From contig NC_031473.1 of the NCBI RefSeq assembly GCF_000006565.2, forward strand, positions 2,768,134-2,832,133: a stretch of 64,000 bases of DNA. Reading direction: 5' to 3'. Shown here piece after piece: positions 38,201 to 50,500 of the stretch. This stretch comes from Toxoplasma gondii ME49 (Eukaryota > Apicomplexa > Conoidasida > Eucoccidiorida > Sarcocystidae). Each line of letters starts with the position of its first letter. Within the stretch, counting starts at the first letter, position 1. The translations under genes were made by a program, and so were the position numbers. The notes under the pieces were generated by a model that made no database searches, was not told where the DNA came from, and was given only the letters and a program-made list of their open reading frames with translations.

Positions 38201-38419
38201 CAGGTAGTCAGGAGAACACGAATCCAAGCGCAATTCTGAAAACTAGAGAGGCAGCTTCTGAGATAGAGTTATTGCCATGAAAAAAGGGATACAACAGCAA
38301 AACCTAGAAACAGAGGATGCACGCAAAAAACCCGTGCAATCATCTCTTGCACATTTACCAGTGGACGACCAGAACTTGACGAGATGCGCGACCTCGTCTC
38401 TTTCCTTGCTGAGCGCCAT
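35214..38419 (-). CDS. PEX11: PEX11-like peroxisomal membrane protein
   Basis: PEX11 proteins are peroxisomal membrane proteins that elongate and divide peroxisomes. Five exons, 38419-38359, 37932-37871, 36823-36702, 35838-35627 and 35344-35214, agree in phase and give 195 residues. The start lies in GCCATGG. The N-terminus (HLVKFWSSTEGRDKSTKCLQ then YGSRTLASFL) is the family's 'K-F-xx-T-x-GRDK...LQYGSR' opening. Exon 4 (FIGLLGSLANEARTLRRVQD) matches the amphipathic/membrane region, followed by a charged loop. Exons 4-5 give LNIIKNAADLVVASN, equivalent to the conserved 'KN-x-x-D' before the last membrane segment, and end VGTAGFISGAISCYQMYD. Family members usually have about 230-250 residues, so a short exon between exons 2 and 3 or 3 and 4 may be missing. 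The exon 3 donor (gtagct) is weak. The identification rests mainly on exons 1, 2, 4 and 5. Confidence 0.85.
35412..35465. repeat. 27-bp tandem duplication in a PEX11 intron
   Basis: Two copies, 35412-35438 and 35439-35465, share TGAATGAATAACGAGTTCTA and differ at two positions near the end. They lie in the last PEX11 intron (35345-35626). Confidence 0.9.
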
Positions 38420-39871
38420 GGCCACCAAGCCACCAAGCACTGGAATCAGAGGAAAAGCGAGCCAAAAGAGAATCTGGGACAACGCAGAATCTTTTCGTGG
38501 AAAGAAGTGCTGTCAACCCGGCGGCTTGCGGAGGAAAAGGAAAGAACCACATACGGAAGGTTCGATTTTGGCGTTACGCCGGCAAAAAAATAACTCGGAG
38601 AAAGAGGGACACAGGCTGTCGGGGAAAGATATGCGGGATGTAAGGGTTTACTCTCTCCTGTGAGCGTATTCCCTCCTGGCGATAAAGGGAAATAAAGGGA
38701 AAAGCTGTTGCAGAGGTTGCGGGCTGAATAAGAGAAAGGGAAGACGAAAACGCAAACGCAGGAAAATCCACCACAGATTTTACTTCGCTTCTGGACAGAC
38801 GACGACGAAAGAAGATGAAAAAAAAATCGGAAGGGAGAGGAGCCGAGGTGAAAGGATTCAGAAACTCAGACGAATCGATGACGAACTTCCGCCATGATTG
38901 AGGAAGGTTACAACGAGATGAACTACACCCGCTACTCCTCTTCCAATGCTACATACAACTGGGATAACAAAAACGGAGAAAGGTGTAAGGTAAAAGACCA
39001 CGGCAAGGCGGGCGCCAACAGGAGCTATACACTTACAGCGACGGTATGATTACATGCTTAAAATATGCAGCTACATGTATGTGTATGGCTGCCACAAACA
39101 CATAGATAAGGAAGGAACGGAACAGAGAGCGAAAGAGTTGACTCGGACACAGTTTTTGGTCGATGCTGCAGATAGCACGCGCATAGTTGAGTGGGAAATA
39201 GAACACAGAGAAAAAATGACGACCGAAGATTTGATTCCGAATAGACGACAAACAAGTCAAAAGAACGTGACTCCGTCACACAGGCCGTGCCGCGGCGACA
39301 ACTTCTCGTGCGTAGTGCTTTCGACAAGGCTGCCAGGTTTCTTTTATCGAGACACTGAAAAACCTTTTCCTGCGTCATTGATGTTTACCTTTTTAGAAAT
39401 CAAAAACAAGGCTTTTGGCCACGTAGAACCATGGAGGGTGGTGGACCGCCGGTGGGCCGTCAAACAAAGAGAGAGTGCCAATCACGCAGCTAAGGAAATT
39501 CGGAAGGAAGACCGTGTGCAGGGGAACGAGTGTTCTCGCCTACTAGTCACGAATGTCAAAGGAACTCGTTATGCAGTGGGAGAGTGTCAATTGTTATCAG
39601 CCCGCGACACCGCTAGAACCTTTGTGCACGGGACGAACCAGCATGTATACACAGCAGAACAGCGGAAAAGTAGGAGTTAATGAACATACGCAAGTCGGAG
39701 TTCCTTCACAGAGGACGTAGAGGAAATGTAGCATACAAGTAGACAAGCGTATCTCCACGCATTTCTTTCCGTTCTTCCCTATGAGAAGTAACAATCTCGT
39801 AATGGGATAACCGCCCCTGCTGGCGGCCTCTGTTGAGAGCATCTCCTTCGGGCTGGGGGTGTGGGTTTCAC
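38420..39871. other. Region upstream of PEX11, no supported gene
   Basis: This contains the PEX11 promoter side and, on the minus strand, probably the 3' part of the gene with exons at about 40 kb. One minus-strand fragment near 39360 (CLDKRNLAALSKALRTR) looks coding but could not be joined. Confidence 0.4.
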
Positions 39872-40938
39872 CCGTCTTTGAAAAGCGTGCGTTCCTGGCC
39901 TTCGAGGCCATGACCCAGAAACAGGAAGATGGTTTTGGCGCCTTCAGCTGTATCAATTTCTTCGCACGCCGTTGCAAATGTTTGGAAACAACGCAGCTGA
40001 GCATTGAGTGTATCCTTAACTTGAAGCGTAGATCGTGGACGTGTGTTTATCAGTAAAAGTCCCCATGGCGCCTATCCCGTAACTGACTGCGAAGCGATAG
40101 CGAACAGAGTTCAAGAAATATTCAGAGTCCGTCCCACTTCCGTCAGCATTTTTCGTGTGCAACTTCTGGTGAAAAGTGTGCAGATAAAACGCAAGCACAT
40201 CGAGCGATCCAGAACAGGTGATCTCTTCAAAAGGGAGCGAAATTGTCCGTTGCAGTCCTGCAGACGAACTGTTCGTGACTTGTGCTGCTTATGTGCTTGT
40301 GCAGGTGTGTCTCGAAGAAGAGCCCATCAAGTCTCGTGTCTCCTTCAACCTTTTAGGCGCACATTGCTGACCATCGGTTGAGTGGGTTTGAAGAATCCAC
40401 GGCCGGAGTGCCCGTGTTCCAGATTATGACTAAAAGCCTGCATCTGTCACGATAACATACTGTAATCTGGAATTGATTCTCTCTCCCCTGAAAACGGTGG
40501 GAAAAGATGAATATCGAAATCGACAGCAGACGTATATATCAGCGGTGAATGCTACGCCATCATACTAGGGGAGATGCACCTGTCGCCTTCTGATGAGTGA
40601 GGAACAGCAAACAAGAAGACGGGCAATATATCTGGCAGAAACATCTAAGCACGACTAGAGTGTTTGTAAAGCGTCTCGCAGAGTGCTGCCGCCTCTGTAC
40701 AGTCGACGAGCCGAGGAAAGCGTTCAACTTCCTCCTTGGCAACAAGCATCCGCCAACGCTGCTATGAAAGCTAGAACAGAGGCAAGAATATCCCAGAGAG
40801 GTCTTCTGGCGGTGCCTAGAACTGAAACGTCTGGCATGGTATTGAAACCTGAACAGGAAAATGAGATTCTGTTTGTCTCTCACGTACATCTGTGCGTTGG
40901 GGAAAGCGGCCGCCATTAGTTGACCAAGCTGTGCCATT
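39872..40938 (-). CDS. Unidentified gene, exon fragments only
   Basis: Coding-like exons lie on the minus strand but I do not recognise the protein. One exon begins at 40758 after a ttcatagcag acceptor and reads RWRMLVAKEEVERFPRLVDC. Another runs from about 40071 to 39872 with VKDTLNAQLRCFQTFATACE, then EEIDTAEGAKTIFLFLGHGL, and stops at a gtgaaa donor. A possible first exon near 40938 starts MAQLGQLMAAAFPNAQ, although another frame there also stays open. The pieces have soluble, helical composition. Gene limits, the true first exon and the 3' end are unknown. Confidence 0.35.
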
Positions 40939-41686
40939 GCTCTCGCGAAGCAAGCTCCTGCTCGAAGAAACGACTGGATTTTACTTCTCGACCTACGGAG
41001 AAAAGTCTACCATCATGTTCGTGGGTGACGAAACCAAAGTACATCGAAGCCACTGCCAGTATGGTGTATCTGCATATTCACCATGCTGTGCCTTGGTCGT
41101 CGCCGTCACGTGTCTCCGACCAGCTCATCCTCGCTGGGTCCCCCCAAGCACACGATACTTACTGTTACCAGAAATATTTTGTCCATACACGATGACGAAA
41201 GCCACCTGAGTCGAACGCTACCGCTAGCTTTGTTGCTGCCCGTTCCGAAAGGTGTCTTTTTCAGCAGTCAGCGACGCATTCAGAGACGAGTTTGTTGCCC
41301 CGTAGCAGGCAACGCAAACGCCAGGCATTGTGGAGGCCCTCCATCCGGCTCCAGGTTCTCAAAGACTCCCTTATGTCAAATGTTTGTTTAATTTATTGTC
41401 GCTGTCAAATCCCACAGTCGCTTATAGCTTGGTGAGTGGATGGCACTGGCAGCACGCCGGACTCTTGTTTCTCGTTAGCGCGTAGGGCTCGTTGTGCGAC
41501 TGTTTTCTTCCGCCTCTTCAGCGCAGGTGAAACGAGCACGCTGTTTGCGTGTCTTGTCCAGTCCTCCTCGAGGCCTTCGCCTTCCTTTGTAGAGAAAGGA
41601 GTTCTTCCAATTTTAGGGTGGGCCAAATGACGCACCCAAATCCCCTTCAAACACGTTTTTCGCGCAGTGCTTCCCTCGTTTCTCGG

Positions 41687-44171
41687 ATGCCGCTGGTTCG
41701 GCTCTTCTTCACCATCGCCGCGCCACTTCTCTTCTCCCCCTCCCCCTGTCCGTTTCTGCCTCTCAAAACGCACTGCCTCGCAATTCAGCTGGGAAAACCC
41801 CAAGGATCGCCGCCGGCGTCACAAAAAGAAGCAATTAGGGACACGGGGGTTTCTCACCAGAAAGGGGAACCGTCGGATAGCTCATCTGAACCTAAACCGC
41901 AAGGCACCGTCGCGGAGACGCCCGGAGCAGCGTCTGCCGCAGCAGCGGAAGTTGGTCGACCTTCTCGGTCCTCCGCTGGGCCGGGGAAGAAGAAGAGAGG
42001 TCCATCCTTGTTCACCGAGGAAACGATGGGACCGTCCAAGAGACATCCTTGCTTAAAGACCCTGGCTGCAGCTGTCGAGCGCTTTCAGGCACAGCACCTC
42101 ACTGGCAGGGACGCAGCTAAAGCGTTTGTTGACGCCATCCAAGAATGCGGCATTCAAGTAGTCGCCAGCGACTACGACAGAACCGCCATTTCGGTTCACT
42201 CGGGTCAGCACGCCTACGAAAACACTTACTGGTCTACCCTCCCGACAGTTCTACAGTATACATACATGCATACATACACACGAACATATGAACACATGCA
42301 TGTATGCTTGACATGGATATATCCACAAGGTACAAGCGTTTTATTTACCGCCATGTGTAACTGCAGGCGACTCTGGGAAGGAAGAAATGAAGCCGTCCAT
42401 CGTAGTTGTTTTCGATGTGAGTTTATGTTGTGAATAATCGGGTTTTATCGGACATCTTCCTGTGCAGGTGGCAGTGCGCGACGCGACGATCTTTCCGTGC
42501 TTGGGGCTTTGACTCCTGACTTCAAGTTGCTTGGAGAAGAACTTACAAGACGAAATATCCCAATTTACTTTGTCACCTTTTCTGGTAAGGTCGCCACACA
42601 ACGCCGTTTCGACTCCAGAGTGATGTCAGACACCCGGACGTGTCGTCTTGTGCGTTCATCAGTGAAGGAATGTATGAGCGTAAAAGATTGTTTAGATACT
42701 CGCAAGTCTCCGCGTACGCACACGCGTATCATGATACAGGTAGGGTGCATGTACATGTAAAACGGGAGGGACATTGGACACACGACGTTGCCGGTAAAAG
42801 GGTCGGTTATGTTCACTGTCTTTGTTTTTTTATGCTTCAGATAAGGGGGAGAATCGCGGTGACAGGATAGCGGCGGGACCCCTCGTCGAGGCTACGCTGA
42901 AAGCCAGTAATGCGAATTTCGAAGCCCAGGGTGTCTTTGGCTACTACCCACCGTAAGGCGAAATTCCTAGACCCTTCCTACGATTAGTTGGTACTATTTT
43001 CTAGCATATTTGCATTGATACAGACGCTTATGTCTGCACTTTGCTCCTTAACTTCTATAGCCCCCCCCTTTTCGCCTTCCTGCCACCGTTGCTTGCTCGT
43101 CTCGTATTGCAAATGAATATTGATCAAGAGCATTTTCGCTCGCGCGCGATACACACTCTGCAATGCATTTATTTTCCGTATCAACACGTGCTTGCCTGAG
43201 CTGACGTAGGACGATGAGCTGCCTCAGTGGCTACCTGTTAACGATACTGCATTCTCACATCCGGCGTTCACAAGTTCATAGACTGCCTTCCCTCTGGTGC
43301 AAAAATGCGAGTTGCCTCATGGCTGCGTCGCGGCCTTACAAAAAGACGACACGCGGGAAATTTCGCGTGTTTCAACTGGGACGTGCTTATTCGTTTGTCA
43401 CGTCACGCACGCGTCTCCGTACATCTTCGTGTAAATGGGTGTATGTGTGTAATGACGATTAGTCTGTCGTCAGCGTTATAGTGTACGTCTACGCGGGCGT
43501 GTGGGAATGTGTATGTTATCGAACCGTGCGGGCCGAAATCCGTGGTGATTCGCATCACACTGTTTAATTTTATTCTGTGGGTTGACAGGTTTTACTCGGA
43601 ACCCGAGGACTATGCGCCACTTGGTCTGTCCGCGCCTATGCCGACCGACAAATCGTTCCATATCCAGCAGGTATTTAGATCAAAGTCAGCCCACTTAGAC
43701 AAATGTATGCAACGGTGTTGTGCTGTAAATAGGAGACGAATGCATATGCGGGTGCTTATTCGTCCTGCTCGTTCGACTGAAGTAATTTTTTCTGAGTCAG
43801 TCGTGTGGTATCGAGGGCTCGACACGCCGCAGGACTGAGCCTTGATGCCGCTGCACAATATACACGTCTTCATTTTATGTGTGTGAAGAATTAAGGGAAC
43901 TGGCAATGGAAGTAATGTGTCTTGAGGTACAACAGTGTAGAGGCGATTCAGAGTCTCATGAATCAAGCTTCTTTTGATGTCCTTTTAACATTCTTAGGTC
44001 TCCAAGGCTTCAGGGGTGCCTGAAGATAAAATTCTTCTTCTGGATGACGATAGGGCCAACTGCGTGAACTTCTGCAGGAGTGGTGGTGCAGCAATTCATG
44101 TCTCTGGCCATGAAGGCTTTGATTTCGGTGCTGTTCGCGTTGTGGTCAAGCCCTCGTTGATCATGCAGTGA
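41687..44171 (+). CDS. HAD-like hydrolase, possible secreted phosphatase
   Basis: Exons 41687-42203, 42468-42584, 42841-42952, 43589-43670 and 43998-44171 join in phase to 333 residues. The motif ASDYDRTAISVHSGG (Asp162 and Asp164) is a HAD superfamily motif I, DxDxT, whose first Asp is the nucleophile. YFVTFSDKGE fits motif II (Ser after a hydrophobic strand), and KILLLDDDRANC (Asp292-294) fits motif IV. A polar low-complexity region precedes the domain. The chosen ATG gives MPLVRLFFTIAAPLLFSPSP, a possible signal peptide. However, the stretch before 41789 is also a polypyrimidine tract ending in AG, so that exon may begin at 41789 and the real N-terminus may lie upstream. The substrate is unknown. 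The protein ends VVVKPSLIMQ. Confidence 0.75.
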
Positions 44172-47100
44172 ATCTGGCACAGAGCACGCGTATGTGTGGT
44201 CTCTGGGGTGCTGTCCGAAACGTGGGCTCCATCATACCAGAGACAGTGGAATGGAACAATATCAGAAACGGTCGCCAGGCGCAGATTCCAGTCAACACGA
44301 TTAAAAGTCATCCTAAGGGAAAAACTGCGAACATCCCGGGTAGCGTCCGGAATGACAACTTTGTATGTACATACGTGTAATACATACATATATACACGAG
44401 CACACATACGTGTATCCGAATTTATACGCGTGTGAGTCGGGTATCACCGTAGTCACGCTGTGCGATTCGGGGTTTCCGAATAGGCTTTTTGTGGACTTGA
44501 GGGGGTCGATATCTCACGGCTGCATTCCGTGCAACACGCTTTCTGTAGTACCTAACCTTTGGTCGATACCGCTGCGCCTGAAAGCCAGCCACTTTGGTGG
44601 CGCATTATCGGGCGTTTTCGCATGGGCGTGGCCTCACTGCAAGAGACAGGTGTACGCTCAGAAACGTTTTCGGTTGTGTTGTGCAAAGAACGTATTCGAA
44701 GTTTGGGAGAGGACTGCAGCTGTCTGCATCGGCGAAGTTTCCGTGATTGTCTAAAGATCACCGGAATTTTGTGATGGGCGTAGAACAGAATGTAGGGAGA
44801 GGTCGAAAATCGGTGCGTGACAATTTGGTGTGACACGGGCGCATACGTTTTGGCAATTGCCTTTGGGCAGCAAGCGGAATGCCGTCTCAGTCGTCAGCAA
44901 GATGATAGAATAATGAATCTTTTTGTTCGAATTCGCACTTTTTAGGGGACCAGGTGTGTCCGATGAGGGCCTACGCTACTTCTGCGCTAGGAAACGTGCC
45001 AAAAGGAGACAAAAAATGTGGCATCTTGTTTTTCAAGCTCATGTTCTTGTCGAAATCGATCTATTGATTCAACGTGCTTTCTGTATTCGGGAATATTCTT
45101 GTACTCTGACCAAATGGAAGACAAACTGAACGGTCCTGTGTTATCCCAACAGTGGGGTCGCAGAGCAGTGGAGATTTTTGGAATCGCGATCGGCACGTAT
45201 CCGGGCCCCTCCATTATTGAGGATTCCTGTGGGAGCCTCACTGGAACTATGCTCACCTAGATTTGGTGGGGGCTTCTCATCCGCAGCAGAGAATCGCCAA
45301 GCAAATATTATCGTACAGTTTTTTTCGTAGTCAGATGGTACCATACCGACCGTAGCTAATGAGGTTGTGCTCAGGTGTTGCATTTTGGTCGATGCTCATG
45401 AGCAGTACACTTCAAAGTACACCGGCTTACATGTGGTATCAGTCGTGAGACGCCTGTATGCCAGTCCAGATGTAGGAAACGTGCATGTGTAGGCATGAAC
45501 TCCTGCGTCACCTCAGTTCCATTTTTTTGTGGTTAGACACGAAACCATGTCGGTTGTTAGATATGCGTACACGTCGCGGTGTGTGCAAGGGAAAGCTGAC
45601 AAACTTCCCTCCCTGCGTTCAGGAGATCCGAGCAGTGATTAATCTTGCCTCCTTCCCAGAGTGCGATCGTTGTTTCAGGCTTTTGTAGAAAAGTTAGTAA
45701 CTGCAGTTCAACGAGTCAGAGACACCGAATTTGCACTTCATGATGACTAGACGCGTACACACACCGCACTTCGTAGAGACCGGTACATGTCTCCTGTCGG
45801 TATCAGAAGGTTCCTCTAAAAAGAAAGCAGTGTTGCTGTTCAGTGATGCAGCTCGGCTTGCTGCTGAGGCATTGCGTGCAACATGGCCGGAAACAACATT
45901 ACATGGGTACTTGTTGAAACCTGTGGTGTTACTTTTGTACAACCAACCATCAGACGGAGGTTTCGTTATTTTCATCACACTGAGGAACTTAAAGCTCTGG
46001 AGAAACGCGATCTCTCTTCAATTTTCGCAGGAAGTGCAATATCAGGGATCAGTCATTGATTTGCATACAGCGTCTTCAAGTTGTTTTTAGTCGTTTTCTT
46101 TTTACAGTACCTGTTGGCGCAGAGTGCTTACTACGCACACAGTAGTCCTCTAGGGTACATTGCTCTCGAATTCTCCGAGAAACCTTCACTTATTTGTGTT
46201 CCCTTCTGTCGAAATATGGCACACAGAAATCTAGAGCGTGGAAAATCCATCTTCCCCAAATATGCAATGTGTGGGTTGGTGAGATGTGCTCCTGTATTCT
46301 CAAGGTGTGTGTCGGAGTAGAGAAAAAACCACCTGCACCCTTCCAGCAGTGTGTGGTAGACGGAAGGAGAACTGGAAGAAGGAAAACGTTGTGGAACGAT
46401 TGCTACCGTACATGTAAAGAAACACCATTGGTCACCCGCATCTCGCCAAAGAGATACTAGAAAATATAATTCCTTAATTAACTGTGGTCTATTTCTTTCA
46501 CATTCCGCAGCTGCATGCGCGCAGTCTCGCATGTCAGTCTTTCCGCAAAGAACGTGCGGCCCCTCGTGATTTCCGATTGTGGGCAGTCTTCGTCAGAATT
46601 TGAGGTTGTTTGTCTCTCTTTAGAGAGATGTTTGAAAAACTGGAAGCAATGAAGAAACTCCAAAACGCCCTAGCATTTTTTTTCTTGTTTCTGACGGTGA
46701 CTCCCGTCCAGGATCATAGATTGACCGGGTGGCCGTTTGGTCAGGAATTGGAAATGATGTGAGAGATAGTAGTCGCTCCATAGCGTCTCAGTCAAATTTA
46801 GAGGCCTTTTCAGTTTTATGCACTATATCTGCGAATTTCAACGCATTCGCCTACAAACCGATCTGAGAGGTTTCCTCATGCAGCCACCCAGCAAGAGTTT
46901 TTTCATCATGTATCAACCAGCTGCAGCGGGCATGATGGATAGGCCACAAACATCGGATGCTGCTTGGTTCTATTGGGTCTCGAGAACGCAAAAAACTCAA
47001 TGAATCTTCAGCAGGCCCCCTATGCGAAAGATTAGAGGATCAGCAGGGGACAAACCTGAATTGATCTGTTTCCAGAGTTCACCCGACTGTAAAACTGAGA

Positions 47101-47411
47101 GCCATGCTTCTCTTGTACTCGAATTCATCGTCTCATGTAATACGCTCCTTCTTTCCTAAATAGTATTCCCCTTGGTGTCTTTCTGTAGGTTGGTGACTAC
47201 GTCTGTAAGTCATTTTCGAATTGATATGCAGATCCGCATGAAACTCAGATCTGCACCGTCTGATTCTTCTCTCCACAGTGAAACCTAACGATGTATACAA
47301 ATGGATCACATACGATGTGAGGGTATGTATGTAATGAAGTGTTTTGACTAATTCTGGCATACGCGTTTGCGTAGGTTGCAGAAAAGCCTCCTCGTTCTTT
47401 TCGGCCGGCAT
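44096..47411 (-). CDS. Unidentified gene, scattered exon candidates
   Basis: Low-confidence model. A possible start at 47411 has a strong context (AAAAAAATGCC) and reads MPAEKNEEAFLQPTQTRMPE. Later coding-like pieces lie at about 46640-46500 (SEITRGRTFFAERLTCETAR), 45160-44990 (SLSSIWSEYKNIPEYRKHVE), 44666-44574 (ATPMRKRPIMRHQSGWLSG, flanked by ttgcag and gttagg) and about 44357-44096 (MTFNRVDWNLRLATVSD). The last would overlap the HAD gene's final exon on the other strand. Phases were not solved and the pieces may belong to different genes or be partly chance. Confidence 0.25.
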
Positions 47412-47519
47412 TTTTTTGTGTAAATACACATATACGCTTTCATGCACAAGAGGATCTTTTCTTGAGTTTCAACGTCGTAATTGACAGCAATTCGGTCTGG
47501 GCAGGAAACAGACAGGAAG
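47412..47519. promoter_or_regulatory. Possible short divergent promoter
   Basis: Only 108 bases separate the PF20 start from the candidate minus-strand start at 47411. If the latter is real this would be a compact bidirectional promoter. No motif was identified. Confidence 0.2.
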
Positions 47520-50500
47520 ATGGAGGACGAAGCACTCCACTCACAGGGATCGGCGCCGTCGGATCCGCTGCTGTCACCAACTCATACGGCGAAACGTCCT
47601 TTGCCAGATGAGAAGGTTCCTTCGGCGAATTTGTCTCAAGAGGGACCGGAAGAAACAGAATACATAATCGAGCGTGCGTCTATGGGGATTCGGATGGTTT
47701 CCATTCTTTCGAAGCACGTTGGGTTCTGCCACCGGCACTCTTGACGGCTGCGCGTCGTCTTCTAGATCGCATTTAGCATTTTTGTCCAAAGCACGAACCA
47801 CAGGCTTCGTCTCCTGGCTGCGTGCTTAGCTGAATGTCTGCCTTCTTACTCGCAGGGGGTCGGCAAAGCGCGTCTTTCTAGTTTACCCTATTATCATGTT
47901 CCCTCTTCAGCGGCGCTTGCATTTTCGTCCTCACCGGAAGAACGATCCTACATCCACCATTTCTTTGGGAACAACACAGAAAGCATGTTACCGCTTGTTC
48001 GTTTACGCAACACCGGAGCCTGCGGGATCACTGCTCCGTTGATCTACATGACGAACGATTGGATTCCGACCAAATTTACATTCGGGTCATATTTCGCGCC
48101 GACACGTGCACTCTGTGAAGCTTTATTCTATACATTCAGCTTCGTTATCGTCGTAAAAGGGAACCACCTTTCAAGACGTTTCCACACAAGAGTTTCCAAG
48201 TGCCGTTTCAGCGAGCATGTTTTTCCACTTACAAACATTTTGAATCCGGAGAAGTGTTACCACAAACTCCGTGAATGTCAATCCACGGAAGCTGCCTAGC
48301 TGCTTCTTGCCACAGCCATCACACACCATTCATCTGACAACAAGCCAGTGCTTCATGACTAAAAAACAATAGCTGTGTCTATTTGGAGATGAATAAACTT
48401 GCCACGTTCTGTAGTTTCAAAAACGCATCCCCTTTTCTTCGACGCCTTTTTGCGAGTGCTGGCTGTTCATTTCTGCGGGCAACGCACATAATCGCTCAGC
48501 CTTCCCTACCCAGAAAAAACTCGTACCGTGTATCCATGCTTCTTTTTCTTCAGCCGTAGCCCTCAGCGACGAAGAAGAAAAGCTCGACGAAGAAATAGAC
48601 CTGACGGAGCTGGAAGCCGAGTTGCAAGCTGCGCTCTCGGAGACAAATATCAGGGCGAGAAGCGTTGCTGCCGAAAGTGGAAACGAAAGCTCACAACAAC
48701 CCATGGAGGGTACTTCCGAGGATACCAATGAACTAGACGATTATGAACAACTGATGAAGGATGCAAGGAAGCTCAAAAGAGAACGGGGTACGAGCTTCGT
48801 CGTCAGACAAACACACATACACACTAATACCTTGCTTGGCACAAGCGTGTCTGCCCTTCTTATGCCTGTAGACACGTCTGCTTATCCCTTCCCTACGCAT
48901 CTCTCTGCAGATAGCTGCGTCTCAGTCTGTATTTGTCTGTCGCTTTGCTTCTCTTCAAGGCTGCGAGCAGGCATCCTTCTGGGTGTCTGTGAGAGTGTTT
49001 ATCCTTTTCATTTCCCACCATATGCTCGGCATGCTGCCGGTTGTGTCTCCTCAGATGACAGCAATGACAATATTTCCAGTGCTATCGCTCGAGTGACGGA
49101 GAAACACGAAGCAGTTGAAGACTTTATAAGGTCTTTCCTCATTTCGTCTCAAATGCACAAGACACTCTCCTGCTTTCAAACAGAGTGGTAGGTTCGATCA
49201 AGCACCTGAACTGCCTCCCAAAAAGGAAATCACTTGAGATCTATGTTGAAAATGTAGGGCCATCAAACTCAGAACCCGCGTGAGTAAGGGTTATTTTTAT
49301 TTCTAGACGGCACCTGAAAGAAACGCATGTAGTTTCACCGTGGTTCTATTGGCGAAACATTTCTGGGAAGAACATGACACACTCGTGTCAACGACACTCA
49401 TCCATTAAGACATCTAGGCGAATGCTTCACTGAAGATCAAAGGTCCTCCCATTTTTCTGTAGGTATGACGCTCAGCTTCAGAAGGCTGACAGCGACTCTG
49501 CGACTGTGGCAAAAAGGGAGCAGTGGGCTGTTCCAAATGCCTTTCTCGTAAACCAAGAGCTGCAAGAACAGGTGGCTCATCTAGAGCAGGAAATCCGCCG
49601 ACAGCGCGAGATTGCCTCCAAGGCCTTGTAAGGAGGAGACTCTTCAAAACACTAAAAAGCATTGGGTTTTGAGTTGCCCTTTTCGTAGATGCGATAACTC
49701 TAGTCGATTCTTAGTCCTCTCCGTCTCTAGAGAACAAATCCCGAACACAGGTTTCCCCCTCGTTCTGCAAAACGCTCCTTTCTCACGCCCGAGATCAGGT
49801 CGACTCCATTGCTAGGCTTTTGAGGCGCCCACAAGCAAAGCGGGAAGTGCTGGAACAGCTGGCTCTCTCCATCTGCTTATCTGTCTCGTTCAGTCATGCT
49901 CTGCGGTTCCGCTTCTTCCTTACTGTCGCTCTTTCACGTGTCAGGGAATACTTCGACAAGTTTAAGAAGGAGCGAGACTTCCATCGTATGCACCATCGGC
50001 GACTCAAACAAGAAAAAGAAAAGTGCACCCGTAAGAAAGGCACGCCACCACCAGAGAGACTTCCGCTTTTTCTCTCACTCGAATGGAAGTGTGCTGTTTA
50101 TTTTCTAACAAACATTAACAAAAGACGCGCCACAATATAAATATGCCGCTGACTCGTGAATCAGTGTGTCGAAACACAAAACACGAACAAGCACATTACC
50201 GTATATATATAGAGAGATACATATTCTAACATCGACGCATGTGTACTCGGTCAAGTTCACCAAGAACGGAAAATCCCGGGGACACAAGGTCTTGTTGAGA
50301 CGAACATGGATGTGGGTGTTCGTTTGTGTCTCACCAGACCCCTTTAGGATATACCAGAAAACCCGAACGCCTCACTGTAAACATTTAAACATACATGTAT
50401 ATAGACACACACACATCCCCTCTGGGTGCGGCCTCAACACATCTGCGGAATTGACGGTCAGGCGCGCGTTCAATTTTACGGGTGCGATAAAAACACAGCT

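Noticed and set aside
42366..42420. Small extra exon in the HAD gene after a TGCAG
   Set aside because: Joining 42203 directly to 42468 keeps phase and restores HSGGSARRDD; the extra piece would break the frame.
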